64,000 nt of DNA from Flavobacterium xueshanense. GTDB taxonomy: Bacteria > Bacteroidota > Bacteroidia > Flavobacteriales > Flavobacteriaceae. Made by a program: the position numbers and the translations under genes. How positions within the stretch are numbered: position 1 is the first letter of the stretch; every line of letters starts with the position of its first letter. Location: the NCBI RefSeq assembly GCF_900112975.1, contig NZ_FONQ01000002.1, forward strand, positions 248,001 through 312,000, in the 5' to 3' direction. This document shows, piece by piece, positions 25,026 through 34,274 of the stretch. The notes beneath the pieces are model-generated. The model did no database searches, was not told the origin of the DNA, and saw nothing but the letters and a program-made list of their open reading frames with translations.

Positions 25026-26897
25026 TCATCGTCCCATATAAATCAACAAAACCGAAACATCGCTTGGCGAAACACCACTAATTCTTGATGCTTGGGAAAT
25101 AGTCACCGGACGAATCTTGCTCAATTTCTGTTTTGCCTCAATTGACATCGATTTGATTTTCTCATAGTCGAAATTTTCAGGGATCTTCACATCTTCCAAT
25201 CGAAGCAGTTTATCTGCATTATTTCTTTCCTTTTCAATGTAACCTGAATATTTCACTTGGATTTCGGCTTGTTCCAAAATCTCTTGGTCCAAATCATTTT
25301 TCGCAACATAAGCAGCAACCTTTTCAAATTTCATGATGTCTTCCAAATCAATTTGCGGACGAGAGAATACTTTGAACATTTTATCCCCTTGCGTTATCAG
25401 CGCCGTATCTTTTGATTCTAAAATAGGATTTGCTTCCGCAACCGAAACGCTCGTTTCTTTGAAAAAAGCCACCATCTTTTCAGATTCATTTAACTTGTGT
25501 TCCATTCTACGCAAACGCGCTTCTGAAGCCAAACCTATTTTATGCGACATAGGAGTTAATCTAAAATCAGCATTATCCTGACGCAACAACGTTCTGTATT
25601 CGGCACGAGAAGTAAACATTCTGTATGGCTCTTCCGTTCCTTTCGTAATTAAATCATCAATCAAAACTCCAATATATGCTTCGTCTCTTTTTAGAATTAA
25701 CGGCGCTTTTTCATGTACTTTTAAATGCGCATTTATTCCAGCCATCAAGCCTTGAGAAGCCGCTTCTTCATATCCGGTAGTTCCGTTTATTTGTCCTGCG
25801 AAATACAAACCTTCAACCAGTTTTGTTTCCAAAGTATGTTTCAATTGCGTCGGAGGGAAATAATCATATTCGATTGCATAACCCGGACGAAAGAATTTCA
25901 CTTTCTCAAATCCCGCAACAGAACTCAACGCCTTGAATTGAATATCCTCAGGCAGCGATGTAGAAAATCCATTTACATAAACCTCACAGGTATTCCATCC
26001 TTCTGGTTCGACAAACAATTGATGTCTTTCCTTATCAGCAAAACGATTTATTTTATCTTCGATTGAAGGACAATATCTTGGTCCAAGACTTTTAATTCTT
26101 CCATTAAACATTGGCGAACGATCAAAACCTTCTCTTAAAATATCGTGAACATCAAGAGAAGTATACGTCATGTGACACGATTTTTGATGAATCAAAGGTG
26201 ACGTCACATCCGAATAGGAAAACTTATCCGGTTTAGCATCTCCTTTTTCTTCGTTCATTTTCGAATAATCCAAAGATCGCCCATCGACTCTTGGAGGCGT
26301 TCCTGTTTTCATTCGTCCTGATTGAAAACCTGCAGCAACTAAATCTTCGGTAATTCCATACGCGGCACTCTCGCCTGCTCTTCCACCACCGAATTGTTTT
26401 TCGCCAATATGAATTAAACCATTCAGGAAAGTTCCATTGGTCAACACAACCGATTTAGATCGAATCTCTACTCCAAGCGAAGTACGAATTCCTTTTATTT
26501 TTCCGTTTTCTATAATCAAACCTTTTACCATTTCCTGATAAAAATCAAGATTTGGAGTTCCTTCCAACATCATTCTCCATTCCTCAGCAAAACGCATGCG
26601 GTCACTTTGAACCCGTGGAGACCACATTGCAGGGCCTTTAGACTTATTCAGCATCTTGAACTGGATTGCAGTTCTGTCCGAAATAATTCCCGAGTAACCT
26701 CCAAGCGCATCAATCTCGCGCACAATTTGTCCTTTGGCAATTCCGCCCATTGCAGGGTTGCATGACATTTGGGCAATATTCTGCAAGCTCATGGTAACCA
26801 ATAAAGTTTTCGAACCCAGATTTGCAGCAGCAGCAGCCGCCTCAGAACCAGCATGTCCTGCACCCACAACTATCACATCATATTCATCTACAAACAT
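25026..26897 (-). CDS. mnmG: tRNA uridine-5-carboxymethylaminomethyl(34) synthesis protein MnmG (GidA)
   Basis: FAD-dependent tRNA-modifying enzyme of 623 aa that, with MnmE, builds the cmnm5 group on wobble uridine 34. Visible features are the FAD-binding VVGAGHAGSEAA (about residues 10-21), NPAMGGIAKGQIVREIDALGG, and KTGTPPRVDGRS. The C-terminal tRNA/MnmE-binding region ends with ISGVSPSDVSVLLIYMGR. It is flanked by parS sites on both sides, as often found for gidA near chromosome origins. No terminator was recognised. Confidence 0.97.
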   Translation of the reverse strand: MFVDEYDVIVVGAGHAGSEAAAAAANLGSKTLLVTMSLQNIAQMSCNPAMGGIAKGQIVREIDALGGYSGIISDRTAIQFKMLNKSKGPAMWSPRVQSDRMRFAEEWRMMLEGTPNLDFYQEMVKGLIIENGKIKGIRTSLGVEIRSKSVVLTNGTFLNGLIHIGEKQFGGGRAGESAAYGITEDLVAAGFQSGRMKTGTPPRVDGRSLDYSKMNEEKGDAKPDKFSYSDVTSPLIHQKSCHMTYTSLDVHDILREGFDRSPMFNGRIKSLGPRYCPSIEDKINRFADKERHQLFVEPEGWNTCEVYVNGFSTSLPEDIQFKALSSVAGFEKVKFFRPGYAIEYDYFPPTQLKHTLETKLVEGLYFAGQINGTTGYEEAASQGLMAGINAHLKVHEKAPLILKRDEAYIGVLIDDLITKGTEEPYRMFTSRAEYRTLLRQDNADFRLTPMSHKIGLASEARLRRMEHKLNESEKMVAFFKETSVSVAEANPILESKDTALITQGDKMFKVFSRPQIDLEDIMKFEKVAAYVAKNDLDQEILEQAEIQVKYSGYIEKERNNADKLLRLEDVKIPENFDYEKIKSMSIEAKQKLSKIRPVTISQASRISGVSPSDVSVLLIYMGR

Positions 26898-26950
26898 CTT
26901 TTTTTGTAATTTAATCCTTCATAAGGATTGTAATTTTGAAATCTATATTT

Positions 26951-26966
26951 TGTTCCACGTGAAACA
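26951..26966 (+). promoter_or_regulatory. parS site 2 (ParB-binding)
   Basis: TGTTCCACGTGAAACA is an exact match to the parS consensus, in the gap between mnmG and ybeY. Confidence 0.9.
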
Positions 26967-26997
26967 TTGCAAGCGTGTTTTTTAAATCAAAACAAAA

Positions 26998-27013
26998 CGT
27001 TCCACGTGAAACA
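26998..27013 (+). promoter_or_regulatory. parS site 3 (ParB-binding)
   Basis: CGTTCCACGTGAAACA, one base from the consensus at the outer position, 47 bases after site 2 and in the same orientation. Confidence 0.9.
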
Positions 27014-27039
27014 TTTTTAAATCAAGGTTTAAATCCCCG

Positions 27040-27459
27040 CTATTGTTCCACGTGAAACATAGCGATTTTTTCGTCTTCTTTACTTCTCATCAAAAGCTCT
27101 TCGACTTCACCTTTATCTTTGTAGCCACAGTAGTGCATAATCCCGTGTACTAAAACGCGCTTTAATTCTTCTTGAAAAGAAACATTGAAATCAGCAGCAT
27201 TGTCTTTCACTCTTTCGACAGAAACAAAAATATCACCGTGCAATTCATTACCCATAGAATAATCAAAGCTGATGATATCCGTTAGTGTATCGTGATCCAG
27301 ATACTCCACATTTATTTTATGGAGATATTCATCATCACAAAAGATGTAATTTATCTCACCTTCTTTTTTGTTTTCCGAAGTAATAACATTTCCCAACCAA
27401 CCAGCAATAGCATCTTCGTTGTCTAATTTAAAGTCGGTTTCGTAATTAAAATTGATCAT
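27040..27459 (-). CDS. ybeY: rRNA maturation RNase YbeY
   Basis: Zinc-dependent endoribonuclease of 139 aa involved in 16S rRNA 3'-end maturation and ribosome quality control. The metal-binding motif HGIMHYCGYKD is at residues 105-115, and LDHDTLTDIISFDY lies at about 54-67. Its start overlaps the stop of the DUF4175 gene by 4 bases (ATGA), so translation is coupled. The last six residues, MFHVEQ, are written by a parS site. Confidence 0.95.
   Translation of the reverse strand: MINFNYETDFKLDNEDAIAGWLGNVITSENKKEGEINYIFCDDEYLHKINVEYLDHDTLTDIISFDYSMGNELHGDIFVSVERVKDNAADFNVSFQEELKRVLVHGIMHYCGYKDKGEVEELLMRSKEDEKIAMFHVEQ
27044..27059 (+). promoter_or_regulatory. parS site 4 (ParB-binding), inside the end of ybeY
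   Basis: TGTTCCACGTGAAACA, an exact consensus match 46 bases after site 3. It overlaps the last codons of ybeY, encoding the C-terminal MFHVEQ on the minus strand. Confidence 0.9.
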
Positions 27460-30400
27460 TTTTTATTAAAATATTCTTGAACCTTTTGATTAAAATTCGA
27501 GCGCAAAGGTAAGGATTGTCTATTTAATATTTCTATGCTATTCAAATAATCTAATAAAGCAGCTGGCAGTGCATTAGATTGATTATTAAACTCCTTTTTA
27601 TTGATCTCAGATTGGCGTTTGTTTTCCTCTCCTTGTTGCTGAATGGCGGAATTTAGTTTCAATAATTCCTGTTTCACATTCAGTATCTTTTGAAGCGTTT
27701 CGTTCTTAAAACCTCTATTTAATAATTGCTTTTCAATTTGCTTCATTTGTTCCAAAGCACTTTGTCCGTTACCACCCAATCCTTGCTTGTTCAATTCGTT
27801 TTGCAATGCTTCCCGCAATTGCTTTTGCTCTTTATAAATTTCCATTATAGCTTGCGCATCACCTTCACCGCCCTCACGATCTTGACCTGATTCGCCAGGT
27901 TTTCCTTGCTTACCGTTTTGTCCCTTTTGACCGTCACCAGGCTTCTCTCCTTTTTTGATACCGTCTTTCATTTTCTCACCAAGACCTTCTTGCTTTTTAA
28001 TAATGTCCGGCAGTTGCATTCCTTGTCCTTGGCCAGGTTTCGGTTTACCCGAACCCATTCCTGACATTTGCATTTGCATATTGTTAAGCATATCACTTAG
28101 AAAATCTGCTAATTTGTTAGCTGCTGAAATGGTGTACTGCTGGTGCGACAAACCTTTCGACACTTGAGCATCGGTTAAACTGGACAACGATTTATCAACG
28201 TTGTAAATTACATTGCCAATTTCTTTAGTGATATCCTCAGCAATTTTTGGATTACGCAATGACATCGCAAATAAACTGTCGTCAACATGTTTGAACTGTT
28301 GCTTTAAATCCTGTTGAATTTTTATGTTTTTATTGAACGCTGGAGACCCTGATTTATGCTTTTTGAACTGATTCATTAAGTCTTCCTGTGACAAAGAGAA
28401 TGCCAATAAATTATCTAGAATTTGTCGCAACATCGCTACATCTTCCTGTAACTGTTCCATCTCACCTTGCTCCAAAGTTTGCGCCATTTTTTGCGCCATC
28501 TCTTTCATCTTTTTGGAAGCACTTTTTTGATTTGGCTTAGCCTTTTCTTTCTTGTCTTTCTTTAATTCATCAGAAGCTTTCTTTAAATCATCATCAATAC
28601 TTTTTTCTTTGGCATCGTCTTTTGGTAAATCCAAACGTGATTTTAATTCCTTGTTTTCTTTTTCCAGATCATTTAAACCTTCCTGAATTTTGTCAAAATC
28701 AGCATTAATGTCTTCCTGTTTATCCAGTTTATTTTCCTTTTCATCATCGGATAATTTATCTTGTTTTTCAGAAAGCTTGTCCAGTTTGTCTCCCAATTGT
28801 TCTGCTTTCTTTTTTACATAAAACCTTTTCGTCAATTCCACCAGCTGTTCCAAATTCTTAGTTTGGTTTTTACTGTTTTGTTTGAATTTATCCAACTTAG
28901 ACAACAGATCTTCATTCTGAATTTTATCATTCAGTTCTTTCAATTCGTCTAAAAGTTTTTGGTTTTTTTCCAATTCGTTTTCGGATTTGTCCATTCGTTT
29001 TTGAAGTTCCTCCTTCAACTCATCCTTTGTATCGGTTTTGAATTGCTCCAAATTATCGTTCATTTTTTTAGTGAATTCCTTCATCATCACATCATGTTTC
29101 ATTTGACGCTTGATGAAATCATTTACTTTTTGCTGATCTTTGAAATCCAGATTTTCTTTTTCTTTTCCGGTTATTTGCAACTTCTCCATTTCTGAGATTT
29201 GCTTATCCTGATTTTTTAAAGACTTCTCTAAACTATTGATGTTGTCATTTTGCTGCTGCAAAATTTGATCTTCCTTTTCTACATCTGTAGCTATCCGATT
29301 AGAAAAAACTGAAGACCTCGTGCTTTTAAAATTATGGAGGGCATCGTTATCAAAAACTTCAAAATAATAATCATAAGACACACCTTGCTCCACCGAAAGA
29401 TTGCTGGGAAACGAAAACACGAATTGATCAAATGCACTTTTCTTTATAGCAATTGTTCCACGTTTAGCAGTTTGAGGTTTCTCTCTTTCGTAATAAACAA
29501 TCTGAAGTTTAGACAAACCATAATCATCTGAGATTTGACCTAATACATAGTTCTTAGCAACCTTCAAACTGTCTGGTGCGTTGTTCACATTAATAGTTGG
29601 GAATTGATCTTTGATAATGGTAATCTGATAATTAAGTTTTTCGTAGTTTTTTACCTTCTCATTTGAAGTAACGATTTGATAATCTGTGTTTTGAAGTATA
29701 TTTTTGGATAAAATAAAGGTATTTTCTGTTTTCGAAAAAGAAGCTTTTGAAATTCCGTCCATCCACACTACATTTTCTGTCGCTTGTGTATTCATTTTCC
29801 AAGTCACATGCGTTCCTTCCGGAATAATCGCATTTCCTGTTCCTTTGATTGTTTCTGGTTTTTTATTCAAATACGAAGGAAAGTTCAACTGCATTTCAAA
29901 ATTAGCAATCGAAGGAACGGTTATCACTTTCAATTCATAATCCGGAGAAGAAATAGTATTTCCCTCCACGTGGAAAAAAATATTTCCTGAAGGCTTTGCA
30001 ATCTTAAATTGAAATTCTCCTGCTTTGACTGATTCCATAAAATAACTTTCATCTTCAATGAATATCATCGCATTCTCAGGAACTATTTTTCCTTCGGTTT
30101 TAATTCGAAGTATAAAATCCTTTCCTTGCTCCGTTTGTAAATTAGAATTTAAAACCACGAATTTAAAAGGAGCCGGCGGCAAAAAAGCTGAATTGAAATG
30201 CACGACTCTATTCAAACTTTGAGAGATCATGCTGCTGTTTCCCGAGAAATAAAAGGAAGCAAATAACAGCATTGGAATTAAAGCCAAAGGAAAATACTTT
30301 CTGTTTCCGTTATAATTTATGGCGTTCCCAAAAGGGATTGGTTGCAACGCGTTCGCTTTTTGTTCAATTGAAGCGGCTAATAATTCCGACTTAATTTGAT

Positions 30401-30758
30401 TATTATCAGAATCTGATAATTGTAAAAAGTTAGTCAGTTTGTCGCTTACTTCCGTGAAATGATTTCCAATAATTGTAGAAGCCTGGTCGTAATCGATTCC
30501 TTTTTGAAGTCTGAATAATTTAAAAATTGGAAACATAATAAAACGGAACAACAAATACACTTCAACTCCGATGAAAGTCCAAAATAAAATTGTTCTTCCC
30601 ATTGGCTTAAGCCAAAGAAAATATTCGACAAAAAGGGTAAATAAAAAATACAACAATCCTAAACCGATGAAGAATAATAATCCCCGAATAAGTTCATTGG
30701 TGTAATACTTTTTGATAAAAGCCTCCAGTTTTTGAAAAATAACATTTCCTGTTTCCAA
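27456..30758 (-). CDS. DUF4175-like giant membrane/coiled-coil protein
   Basis: 1100-aa protein with three membrane helices near the N-terminus (about residues 21-43, 51-74 and 151-170), then a beta-rich periplasmic-looking region (about 200-470), then a long Lys/Glu/Gln/Asn-rich coiled coil (about 480-880), a Gly/Pro/Gln-rich linker (about 895-970) and a helical end. It matches the DUF4175 family of Bacteroidetes, whose function is unknown. It overlaps ybeY by 4 bases. The size and the charged low-complexity stretches are its most unusual traits; nothing points to a catalytic site. Confidence 0.85.
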   Translation of the reverse strand: METGNVIFQKLEAFIKKYYTNELIRGLLFFIGLGLLYFLFTLFVEYFLWLKPMGRTILFWTFIGVEVYLLFRFIMFPIFKLFRLQKGIDYDQASTIIGNHFTEVSDKLTNFLQLSDSDNNQIKSELLAASIEQKANALQPIPFGNAINYNGNRKYFPLALIPMLLFASFYFSGNSSMISQSLNRVVHFNSAFLPPAPFKFVVLNSNLQTEQGKDFILRIKTEGKIVPENAMIFIEDESYFMESVKAGEFQFKIAKPSGNIFFHVEGNTISSPDYELKVITVPSIANFEMQLNFPSYLNKKPETIKGTGNAIIPEGTHVTWKMNTQATENVVWMDGISKASFSKTENTFILSKNILQNTDYQIVTSNEKVKNYEKLNYQITIIKDQFPTINVNNAPDSLKVAKNYVLGQISDDYGLSKLQIVYYEREKPQTAKRGTIAIKKSAFDQFVFSFPSNLSVEQGVSYDYYFEVFDNDALHNFKSTRSSVFSNRIATDVEKEDQILQQQNDNINSLEKSLKNQDKQISEMEKLQITGKEKENLDFKDQQKVNDFIKRQMKHDVMMKEFTKKMNDNLEQFKTDTKDELKEELQKRMDKSENELEKNQKLLDELKELNDKIQNEDLLSKLDKFKQNSKNQTKNLEQLVELTKRFYVKKKAEQLGDKLDKLSEKQDKLSDDEKENKLDKQEDINADFDKIQEGLNDLEKENKELKSRLDLPKDDAKEKSIDDDLKKASDELKKDKKEKAKPNQKSASKKMKEMAQKMAQTLEQGEMEQLQEDVAMLRQILDNLLAFSLSQEDLMNQFKKHKSGSPAFNKNIKIQQDLKQQFKHVDDSLFAMSLRNPKIAEDITKEIGNVIYNVDKSLSSLTDAQVSKGLSHQQYTISAANKLADFLSDMLNNMQMQMSGMGSGKPKPGQGQGMQLPDIIKKQEGLGEKMKDGIKKGEKPGDGQKGQNGKQGKPGESGQDREGGEGDAQAIMEIYKEQKQLREALQNELNKQGLGGNGQSALEQMKQIEKQLLNRGFKNETLQKILNVKQELLKLNSAIQQQGEENKRQSEINKKEFNNQSNALPAALLDYLNSIEILNRQSLPLRSNFNQKVQEYFNKK

Positions 30759-30889
30759 AATTTTTAACTTCTAATTAATAACCGTTAAAAGTACAAATTT
30801 ATCTCAATTAGAAAACGTTAAAAAAATAAGCAAACTTAAATAGTTGGAAAAATCGATACGATTTAGTAAATTTATAAAAATCTTTTGAT

Positions 30890-31918
30890 ATGAAATATTT
30901 ATGGGCATACAGTATTCCTGTTGTTGGTATTCTAGGAATATATTTAGGTGATTTTTGGTCGTTCTCTGCACTACTCTTTACTTTTATTATAATTCCTTTT
31001 TTAGAATTACTTTTACCAGTAGACCAAAAAAATTATGATCAAGAAACCGTTTCGAATAGATTAAAAAATAAGTTTTTTGATGTTTTACTATACTTGAATG
31101 TTCCCATTGTTTATGGTGCAATATTTTTTTGTTTGTATAAAATTACCCAACCTGGAATATCCAAAATCGAAATCATTGGGATGACATTGAGTCTTGGGGT
31201 TATTCTTGGATCTAATGGTATTAACGTCGCCCATGAACTGGGTCATAGAAAGAATTTTTTTGAAAAAATTTTAGGAAAATTTCTTTTAATTCCAAGCCAT
31301 TACACCCATTTTTACATAGAACACAATCACGGACATCATTTACATGTTTCCACTCCTGAAGATCCATCAACGGCAAAATACAATCAAAATCTGTATGCTT
31401 TTTGGTTTCAAACAGTCATAGGAACATATAAAAAAGCATGGGAAATTCAAAAAAGATTAAATATAATTGATAATCGTTCATTCTTTTCTGTTAAGAATGA
31501 TATGTTTTGGTTTACGATAATTCAAATTAGTTATTTACTATTAATTTATTTGTTTTTTGGTTTCAAAGGTTTTTTGTTTGTTTTGTTTGCCGGAATTGTT
31601 GGCTTTCTTTTACTGGAAACTATTAATTACATAGAACATTATGGATTAAAAAGAAACCGACTTGCATCCGGAAGATTTGAACGAGTTTCAGAGAAACATT
31701 CTTGGAATTCAAATCACGTTCTTGGAAGAATTGTTCTTTATGAACTTACGCGCCACAGCGATCACCATTTTAAATCTCAAAAGAAGTACCAAATATTAGA
31801 ATACCATGACGTTTCCCCGCAAATGCCTTATGGTTATCCTACATCTATGGTTTTATCCTTTTTCCCGCAACTATGGTTCGCTGTAATGAATAAAAGAATT
31901 CCTGTAGAAATGAGGTAG
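30890..31918 (+). CDS. AlkB-type alkane 1-monooxygenase / fatty acid hydroxylase
   Basis: Integral membrane diiron monooxygenase of 342 aa. All histidine boxes of the AlkB group are visible: HELGHR (about residues 115-120), EHNHGHHLHVSTPEDPST (about 144-161), NYIEHYGL (about 246-253) and LTRHSDHHF (about 285-293). Several hydrophobic helices lie between them. It would insert oxygen into terminal methyl or related C-H bonds using an external rubredoxin-type electron donor, which is not seen nearby. It is a single-gene unit before gltX; the true substrate (alkane, fatty acid or sterol-like lipid) is not evident. Confidence 0.9.
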   Translation: MKYLWAYSIPVVGILGIYLGDFWSFSALLFTFIIIPFLELLLPVDQKNYDQETVSNRLKNKFFDVLLYLNVPIVYGAIFFCLYKITQPGISKIEIIGMTLSLGVILGSNGINVAHELGHRKNFFEKILGKFLLIPSHYTHFYIEHNHGHHLHVSTPEDPSTAKYNQNLYAFWFQTVIGTYKKAWEIQKRLNIIDNRSFFSVKNDMFWFTIIQISYLLLIYLFFGFKGFLFVLFAGIVGFLLLETINYIEHYGLKRNRLASGRFERVSEKHSWNSNHVLGRIVLYELTRHSDHHFKSQKKYQILEYHDVSPQMPYGYPTSMVLSFFPQLWFAVMNKRIPVEMR

Positions 31919-31984
31919 CTTTTCGTACTTTCTTTATTTATCTAAAAAAAGAGGAAGTCTACCAATCTACAAATCCATTTAATT

Positions 31985-31992
31985 TATCTTTG
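31985..31992 (+). promoter_or_regulatory. Putative -7 element of gltX
   Basis: TATCTTTG matches TAnnTTTG, 18 bases before the gltX ATG. Confidence 0.5.
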
Positions 31993-32009
31993 CACCAAAA
32001 TTTACAAAA

Positions 32010-33521
32010 ATGTCGAAGCAAGTTCGTGTGCGTTTTGCACCAAGTCCAACTGGACCTTTACATATTGGCGGAGTTCGTACCGCATTATTCAATTATTTGT
32101 TTGCCAAAAAAAATAATGGTGTATTCTTTTTAAGAATTGAAGATACGGACCAAAACCGTTTTGTTCCAGGTGCCGAAGAATATATCATGGAAGCACTGGA
32201 ATGGTTAGGAATTGCGCCCGATGAAACTATTGGTAAAAACGAAAAATTTGGTCCATACCGTCAAAGCGAAAGAAAATATTTGTACAAACAATATGCGGAT
32301 CATTTAATTAATTCGGGAAATGCGTATTACGCTTTTGATACAGCCGAAGCTTTGGATGCAGCAAGAAAATTAGAAGAAGAACAAGGAAACACCTTTATAT
32401 ACAATCACCATAACCGAGAAAATCTGGACACTTCATTAGTGATTTCTGCAGACGAAACTGCTAAAAGAATTGCTGATGGCGAACATTATGTCATCCGTTT
32501 TAAAACTCCGGTGAATGAAACGCTGCATTTGCACGACATCATACGTGGAGACGTAAAATTTGAAACGAATCTTTTAGATGATAAAGTATTGTTCAAAAGT
32601 GACGGAATGCCAACATACCATTTGGCTAATATTGTAGATGATCATTTAATGGAAACATCTCATGTAATTCGTGGCGAAGAATGGTTGCCATCTATGCCTT
32701 TGCACGTTTTATTGTACAGAGCTTTTGGTTGGGAGGCACCGGAATTTGCACATTTGCCTTTGATTATGAAACCTGTTGGTAACGGAAAATTATCAAAGAG
32801 AGACGGTGACAAGATGGGATTTCCTGTATTTCCATTAGATTGGAAAACCGAAGAAGGCGTTTCATCAGGGTACAGAGAAAAAGGATTTTTCCCGAAAGCA
32901 GTAATCAACTTCTTGGCTTTATTAGGTTGGAATGACGGAACGGAAAAAGAATTATATACACTTGAAGAATTAGTGGGAGCATTCGATTTGAGTCGAGTAC
33001 ATAAAGCCGGAGCTAAATTTGATCCGGAAAAAAATAAGTGGTTCAATCACCAATATTTGGTGAAACAGAAAGATGAAGATTTGGCGAAAGCCTTTGCTCC
33101 TATTTTGATTGAAAAAGGTTTATCGACTGCGCACGAAATGACAAAGTTGACCAAAATAGTTTCCTTGATTAAAGAACGCGCACATTTTGTTTCGGAATTT
33201 TGGCAACTATGTGATTTCTTTTTTGTGGCTCCAACATCGTATGATGAGAAAGCAAGTAAAAACTGGAAAGCTGAAACTCCTGCGTTAATGCAAGAATTAA
33301 TCTCCGTTGTAAAAGAAATAAACGATTTCACCTCCATGAGTATCGAAATCATCGTGAAAGACTGGATGACGAAAAATGAAATTGGAATGGGTAAAGTAAT
33401 GCAACCGTTTCGATTGAGTATGGTTGGCGCATTGAAAGGTCCTCACCTATTTGATATCGTTGAAGTAATTGGAAAAGACGAAACGATTAATAGAATTCAA
33501 AAAGCAATAGTTACTTTATAA
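32010..33521 (+). CDS. gltX: Glutamate--tRNA ligase
   Basis: Class I synthetase charging tRNA-Glu, 503 aa. The HIGH-type motif is in APSPTGPLHIGGVRTALFNY (about residues 9-28), and the KMSKS-type loop is KLSKRDGD (about 260-267). The conserved FLRIEDTDQNR and DGMPTYHLANIVDDHLM blocks are present. A glnS gene also occurs at 36584-38686, so the discriminating, direct pathway for tRNA-Gln is implied. A perfect hairpin terminator follows. Confidence 0.97.
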   Translation: MSKQVRVRFAPSPTGPLHIGGVRTALFNYLFAKKNNGVFFLRIEDTDQNRFVPGAEEYIMEALEWLGIAPDETIGKNEKFGPYRQSERKYLYKQYADHLINSGNAYYAFDTAEALDAARKLEEEQGNTFIYNHHNRENLDTSLVISADETAKRIADGEHYVIRFKTPVNETLHLHDIIRGDVKFETNLLDDKVLFKSDGMPTYHLANIVDDHLMETSHVIRGEEWLPSMPLHVLLYRAFGWEAPEFAHLPLIMKPVGNGKLSKRDGDKMGFPVFPLDWKTEEGVSSGYREKGFFPKAVINFLALLGWNDGTEKELYTLEELVGAFDLSRVHKAGAKFDPEKNKWFNHQYLVKQKDEDLAKAFAPILIEKGLSTAHEMTKLTKIVSLIKERAHFVSEFWQLCDFFFVAPTSYDEKASKNWKAETPALMQELISVVKEINDFTSMSIEIIVKDWMTKNEIGMGKVMQPFRLSMVGALKGPHLFDIVEVIGKDETINRIQKAIVTL

Positions 33522-33524
33522 AAA

Positions 33525-33556
33525 TAAAAAAGCTCCCAAATTTGGGAGCTTTTTTT
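33525..33556 (+). terminator. Terminator after gltX
   Basis: AAAAAGCTCCCAAA and TTTGGGAGCTTTTT form a perfect palindromic stem with a T-run; the 3' side also serves the convergent beta-barrel gene. Confidence 0.85.
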
Positions 33557-34196
33557 ATAAATAAAGAATCAAATCTGCATTGATAATTCCTGGATTTCCT
33601 TTGAAATTTACACCTAAATTCTTCGTGTTTAAATTTTCAAGCATATTGTTTAGTCCATATTGATACGAGACATTAATTCTGAAATGGCGAACTCCGGCAG
33701 TTATTCCTACAGTTGGATAGAAATTAAACTTTGAAATATCCAGAATATCTTTGGCTAACAATGTGGTTCGGGAAATGTTGTTATTTTCTTTGTTAGAGTC
33801 AATTTTAAAATTTCCGTTCACTTGAACTAAAGGACCAAACTCAACACTTAAATGATTTTCGATAAGTTTATAACTCAACTGCAGTGATATTTGCGCAGAA
33901 GCCAATTTATAATTCACCTCTTCTTTAGCCAAAGTCAAACTATTCGTTGAAACAGAAAAATTGTTTTCGCTAAACTGAATTGCATAAACCATATCCCAGT
34001 TATTATAGAAATTTCCCCGCATGCAAAGTCCAGCATTCCAACCCAATTCAGGTTTTGTTTCGAAATTATCAGTGTTAAAGGTAAATTGATTGACTCCAAG
34101 ACTGATTCCTATCCTGTTTGAATCTCTATATTTAAATTGAGAAAAGGCTGATATTGTACAGAAAACAAAAACTAAACTAAGTGATATTTTTCTCAT
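33555..34196 (-). CDS. Outer membrane beta-barrel protein (PorT-like)
   Basis: Exported protein of 213 aa: the signal peptide MRKISLSLVFVFCTISAFSQ is cut near residue 20, followed by alternating short beta strands with aromatic ends (LGVNQFTFNT, AIQFSENNFSV, FYPTVGITAGVRHFRI, VSYQYGLNN). The pattern matches the small beta-barrel/PorT group of Bacteroidetes. Its specific function is unknown. It converges with gltX, and its 5' end is divergent from the SPFH gene. Confidence 0.82.
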   Translation of the reverse strand: MRKISLSLVFVFCTISAFSQFKYRDSNRIGISLGVNQFTFNTDNFETKPELGWNAGLCMRGNFYNNWDMVYAIQFSENNFSVSTNSLTLAKEEVNYKLASAQISLQLSYKLIENHLSVEFGPLVQVNGNFKIDSNKENNNISRTTLLAKDILDISKFNFYPTVGITAGVRHFRINVSYQYGLNNMLENLNTKNLGVNFKGNPGIINADLILYL

Positions 34197-34274
34197 ATAA
34201 TTGGAATTTACAAAGACAAACCTAAAGTTTTTTTGTAAATTGTGGGATAATTTTTAACTAAAAATAAAAACATT

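Noticed and set aside
26951..27059. Possible small CRISPR array (three repeats at 46-47 bp)
   Set aside because: The repeats are 16-bp palindromes identical to parS, the spacers resemble one another, and no cas gene is near.
29964..29975. CTCCACGTGGAA inside the DUF4175 gene
   Set aside because: Shares only the CACGTG centre with parS; flanks do not match.
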